From positions 186,001-250,000 of the forward strand of contig JABILX010000004.1 in the NCBI GenBank assembly GCA_018654255.1: DNA of 64,000 nt. The letters are read 5' to 3'. The notes below the pieces were generated by a model. That model made no database searches, was not told where the DNA came from, and worked only from the letters and a program-made list of their open reading frames with translations. A program made the translations under genes and the position numbers. The stretch's first letter is position 1. Each line of letters begins with the position of its first letter. Below are positions 61,051-64,000 of the stretch, in pieces. This stretch comes from Candidatus Peregrinibacteria bacterium (GTDB taxonomy: Bacteria; Patescibacteriota; Gracilibacteria; UBA1369; LOWO2-01-FULL-3).

Positions 61051-61983
61051 ATGGAGACCAATAACGAAAATATCGACCAGGAGATGTTACTAGCACTACC
61101 TAAATTCCCAGGAGCAAAACCTAGCACATGCATTTCTGGTACAGAATTAGAAAGACTCATTTCACAACCACACTTGCAAATATTAGACATGCCTGTAGTG
61201 GTAGAAGTAGAAACCGACGAAGGGCCAGCTCTCAGAAGATTATACTTAGAAACATTGCTTGAATTGCCAAAAGGTAGTTTGTTCGCAAAATCAGGAGACT
61301 TGGGGTGGCGATCAGGACACATAGATGTTGCAATAGGAATAGAACCAGAAAGAAGGTATTACCTAGATCACAGCGACCACAAGACTTTGACCGAGCCCCC
61401 TCAAGAAGAACGTAGATATAACCTGGGTACCTATATAGACGCAGATCGAAGACGTACGGCAGAAAAGGCAAGCGCTGCTGCACAAGCCGCAAATAGACAA
61501 CATGAAGAAAAACAACAAAAGCCAGAAGTAAAAACACTTCCACTAAGTCCAGAGAGAAGAGAACTCTCAATAATCGCAGAAGGAGCAAAGATAGCACAAA
61601 AAAGCGCACTACCATCAAGATTTTGCCTCGTAAGCGGCGGTCCAGATCAACTCACAATAACAAAGCCAGTAAACCTGACAATGAGAGAATGGCAAGAAGA
61701 AATAGAACATAGAGTAAGAGGAGACTCAAAAGCTATGACCCTATTAAAAAAAATACTTGCAAACAGAGGAAACATATACCAAGTAGACGAAAGATGGCTC
61801 AGAAATTTACTTGGGATGCTAGAAATGGACAGGTCTCGAATGAACCAAAACATTGCCGATCAAATAATACAAAGATTCACGCCGCAACCAAACAAACAAA
61901 TCTCTTTTGGATTCTCTTATCAAACACAAAGAAACCCGTCTCCATTTGACGAAGGACTAAAGATTGAACTTTTGAAGTTGTAA
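61051..61983 (+). CDS. Unrecognised 310-aa protein
   Basis: A soluble protein starting METNNENIDQEMLLALPKFP. It has an N-terminal mixed alpha/beta part (about 10-125), an Ala/Gln-rich helical stretch (about 130-155, ADRRRTAEKASAAAQAANRQ) and a C-terminal basic helical part. No family recognised; no membrane segment. Divergent from ileS with overlapping promoters. Confidence 0.6.
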   Translation: METNNENIDQEMLLALPKFPGAKPSTCISGTELERLISQPHLQILDMPVVVEVETDEGPALRRLYLETLLELPKGSLFAKSGDLGWRSGHIDVAIGIEPERRYYLDHSDHKTLTEPPQEERRYNLGTYIDADRRRTAEKASAAAQAANRQHEEKQQKPEVKTLPLSPERRELSIIAEGAKIAQKSALPSRFCLVSGGPDQLTITKPVNLTMREWQEEIEHRVRGDSKAMTLLKKILANRGNIYQVDERWLRNLLGMLEMDRSRMNQNIADQIIQRFTPQPNKQISFGFSYQTQRNPSPFDEGLKIELLKL

Positions 61984-61985
61984 AT

Positions 61986-63449
61986 CTAAGCACCACATCC
62001 ACCACAACTTCCACAATCTCCTCCTCCTCCGCAACAACTTCCAGGATTTCCACATCCACCCATATTCAAGATATCTAATTCATATTCATCAACCAACTTC
62101 TCAGCAAGACCAACGTAAGTTTCTGGCGTCAGCTTCAACAGTCGGTTCTTGTCAGCAGCAGGTATTTCCAAGCTTTTGATCAATTTCGCTACAGCAGCTT
62201 TTGTGACGGTCTTGCCTCTAGTCAATTCTTTCAGCTTTTCATACGCTCCCTCTATCCCATGTTTCCTCATCACGACCTGAACAGGTTCAGCAAGAAGCTC
62301 CCACCTGTCCTTCAGATCATCTTTCAAAGCCTGCTTGTTCACCTCCAACTTTGAAACACCTTTCATAAAACTCTTATAGGCAAGATATGAATAAGAAACA
62401 GCAGATCCAATATTACGCTCAACCGTAGAATCAGAAAGGTCACGCTGCATTCGAGATATCGGCAACTTCTCGCCCATGTGAATCAGAAGAGCATTCGCAA
62501 GACCGAAATTTCCCTCAGCATTTTCGAAATCAATAGGATTTACTTTATGAGGCATGGTCGATGACCCAACCTCGCCTTTCTTCACCTTTTGTTTGAAATA
62601 TCCAAGACTAATATAATTCCAAACATCACGACTCATGTCGATCAAAATAACATTTATACGTTTGATACCATCAAAAACATCAGCCATACAATCATGTGGT
62701 TCAATTTGAGTTGTATACAAGTTCGGAACAAGTCCAAGAGATGTAATAAACTTCTTACTAACACCTTGCCAATCTACTTTTGGATAAGCCACCAAGTGCG
62801 CGTTGTAATTTCCAACAGCACCATTGATTTTTCCCATTATAAAATTTCCTCCTTCAAGATTCTTAAGTTGTCTTTCAAGACGAGCCACGACGTTCAAAAA
62901 CTCCTTTCCAACAGTAGTTGGTGTAGCAGTCTGTCCATGAGTCCGAGCCATCATTGGAATCTTTTTATACTTCACAGCCATCAGATATAATTCCTGGACC
63001 AAACCATACATCAAAGGATAATATTCCCTCTCCATAAAGTCTCGAAGCATACAAGAATATGCAAGATTATTGATATCTTCAGAAGTACAAGCAAAGTGCA
63101 CAAACTCACCAAACTTTTCCAAACTCTTTCCTTTTAAATTTTCCTTGATGTAATACTCAACCGCTTTAACATCGTGATTCGTAGTTTTTTCAATTTCCTT
63201 CACTCGACGAGCAGCAATAACATCGAACTCCTCATAAATCGACCGCAAATCCCTCAATTCAATAGCCTTCAATCTTTTTGTACCAGTCAGCTTAAGATCA
63301 TTAAACAAAAAGATAAACCACTCTATCTCAATCAGAATTCTATATCTCATAAGAGCTGCCTCAGAAAAATATTGAGACAAAACTCCCACCTTGTCAGCAT
63401 ATCTACCATCTAGCGGCGAAGTTGCCAATAACGAATGTGTGTCGTCCAT
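61986..63449 (-). CDS. purB: Adenylosuccinate lyase with Cys/Gly-rich tail
   Basis: A 487-aa lyase acting twice in purine synthesis. It has SLLATSPLDGRYADKV, TSEDINNL and the fumarase-superfamily GSSTMPHKVNPIDFEN. The last ~24 residues (GGCGNPGSCCGGGG...) contain six Cys spaced by Gly, which is unusual for PurB. It could be a metal- or thiol-binding tail. Followed by 10 bp from purE, same direction. Confidence 0.95.
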   Translation of the reverse strand: MDDTHSLLATSPLDGRYADKVGVLSQYFSEAALMRYRILIEIEWFIFLFNDLKLTGTKRLKAIELRDLRSIYEEFDVIAARRVKEIEKTTNHDVKAVEYYIKENLKGKSLEKFGEFVHFACTSEDINNLAYSCMLRDFMEREYYPLMYGLVQELYLMAVKYKKIPMMARTHGQTATPTTVGKEFLNVVARLERQLKNLEGGNFIMGKINGAVGNYNAHLVAYPKVDWQGVSKKFITSLGLVPNLYTTQIEPHDCMADVFDGIKRINVILIDMSRDVWNYISLGYFKQKVKKGEVGSSTMPHKVNPIDFENAEGNFGLANALLIHMGEKLPISRMQRDLSDSTVERNIGSAVSYSYLAYKSFMKGVSKLEVNKQALKDDLKDRWELLAEPVQVVMRKHGIEGAYEKLKELTRGKTVTKAAVAKLIKSLEIPAADKNRLLKLTPETYVGLAEKLVDEYELDILNMGGCGNPGSCCGGGGDCGSCGGCGA

Positions 63450-63459
63450 AATAAAAATA

Positions 63460-63912
63460 TTAATTAAATGATTGTTTTATTTCTGCAATTCTATCAGTAA
63501 CTTTCTTTTTGAGATCAGCGTCTTTCAAACCAAGCATTCTTGCAGCAGCCGCCGCAGCATTTTTTGGATCAATAACTGTAAGAACTGGAGTATCTGATGG
63601 CATTTGAAGAGTCGAATTAATATTCAACATCATATCTTCTTTGCTTTTGAAAGGAGGACAAGCAATCACAGGATGCACAGCATTTGCAGCCGTAACCCCA
63701 GACAAACCATTACTTCGTCCAGCAATCGTAATATAAACAAGATCATCTTCCCCCTCATTGTATCCTTTAACTAATTCAAAAACTTTCTCAGGAACTTTGT
63801 GAGCAGACGCCACATGAAGCTTATGTTCAAGCCCCCAAGCCCCAAGCTCAGCTATGATTTTGTCAGCATGAGGTTGATCAACTTCTGATCCTAAAATAAA
63901 AACAACTTTCAT
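63460..63912 (-). CDS. purE: PurE-family AIR carboxylase, class II-like
   Basis: A 150-aa PurE-fold enzyme converting AIR to CAIR. The motifs VASAHKVPE and IAGRSNGLSGVTAANAVHPVIACPP resemble the class II (animal-type) AIR carboxylase, which uses CO2 directly without PurK. Bacterial class I PurE instead takes N5-CAIR from PurK. Upstream of purB on the minus strand, 10 bp away. Confidence 0.88.
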   Translation of the reverse strand: MKVVFILGSEVDQPHADKIIAELGAWGLEHKLHVASAHKVPEKVFELVKGYNEGEDDLVYITIAGRSNGLSGVTAANAVHPVIACPPFKSKEDMMLNINSTLQMPSDTPVLTVIDPKNAAAAAARMLGLKDADLKKKVTDRIAEIKQSFN

Positions 63913-63923
63913 ATTTGGTAAGG

Positions 63924-64000
63924 TTAAATCATGTATTTTTGCAAATTTGTCTCAAGCCTCTGTGCCACATCACCAACTTCAGCTTCAAACCCAACTCCAG
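63924..64000 (-). CDS. C-terminal fragment of an unidentified protein, window edge
   Basis: The frame on the minus strand is open from the right window edge to TAA (63926-63924). Visible C-terminus: EVGDVAQRLETNLQKYMI. It lies 11 bp upstream of purE on the same strand, so it may be another purine gene, but I cannot assign it. Confidence 0.5.
   Translation of the reverse strand, partial: GVGFEAEVGDVAQRLETNLQKYMI

Noticed and set aside
1-64000. UGA recoded as glycine or tryptophan (as in some related lineages)
   Set aside because: Conserved genes end properly at UGA (for example thiI neighbours, uvrC, the PP2C gene) and none is interrupted by it.

Overview
This AT-rich, tightly packed window reads like the chromosome of a Candidate Phyla Radiation (Patescibacteria) bacterium. 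The taxon is an inference from gene content. The hallmarks are very short intergenic gaps, many 4-50 bp overlaps, a type IV secretion pilin-like protein and a membrane-anchored TraG/VirB4-like ATPase, a DUF1704 metalloprotease, a bacterial Elp3, family-5 and family-1 solute-binding proteins without permeases, and many small unrecognised proteins. All genes close properly with the standard bacterial code, so UGA is a stop here. This argues against the UGA-to-Gly lineages (Absconditabacteria, Gracilibacteria). Ribosomal protein L9 is present, which argues against Microgenomates-type lineages reported to lack it. A Peregrinibacteria-like origin is possible but unproven. No phage, insertion sequence or CRISPR array was seen.

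Layout: 1-5.9 kb holds a truncated DUF1704 protease, queA, and a PP2C phosphatase/STAS/transporter-HEAT operon. 5.9-9 kb holds murJ, a C39-like peptidase and a CAP-domain protein. 9-12.8 kb is an rpsB-tsf-ribBA-ribD operon. 12.8-16.6 kb has a free-standing chorismate mutase and then, from its own strong promoter, an anti-sigma-kinase-like ATPase, a STAS protein with a long Pro/Ala/Glu tail, a PrsW intramembrane protease and a GT4 glycosyltransferase. 16.6-31.6 kb carries a pilin-like protein, der, a nucleotidyltransferase, an unusual uvrC, thiI with tRNA-Leu(CAA), obgE-pth, rplU with two small beta-barrel-like proteins, an RluD-type synthase, a TrmB-type regulator, tyrS and recG. 31.6-36.7 kb is a structured non-coding stretch, two paralogous unknown proteins, one small unknown and Elp3. 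36.8-38.3 kb has a Trm9-like methyltransferase and a GT26 glycosyltransferase. 38.3-45.2 kb holds gatB, coaE, small membrane proteins, lepB, a family-4 uracil-DNA glycosylase and an NrnA-like phosphoesterase. 45.2-57.6 kb holds fmt, a lipoprotein SBP, ssb, ribE-ribH, pgk, a PAP2-like protein, the TraG-like ATPase, ruvX, rplI, a family-5 SBP, secG and a holin-like protein. 57.6-64 kb holds ileS behind a T-box riboswitch, an unknown gene, purB with a Cys/Gly tail, class-II-like purE and a truncated gene.

Themes: (1) tRNA biology is prominent: QueA, ThiI, Elp3 plus a Trm9-like methyltransferase, RluD, TyrRS, IleRS with T-box control, GatB, Fmt and Pth. (2) A two-locus partner-switching network (PP2C, two STAS proteins, one RsbW-like kinase) is linked to a PrsW protease and a transporter, with no sigma factor in view. 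(3) The five classic riboflavin activities (RibA, RibB, RibD, RibE, RibH) are all present, split over two loci. (4) Envelope functions (MurJ, GT4, GT26, PAP2-like, LepB, SecG) are interspersed.

Most noteworthy: the divergent Elp3/Trm9-like pair (a eukaryote-style wobble-uridine pathway), UvrC with an acetyltransferase-like domain inserted in its nuclease domain and no C-terminal HhH region, the T-box in an apparent CPR genome, and the PrsW-linked partner-switching module.
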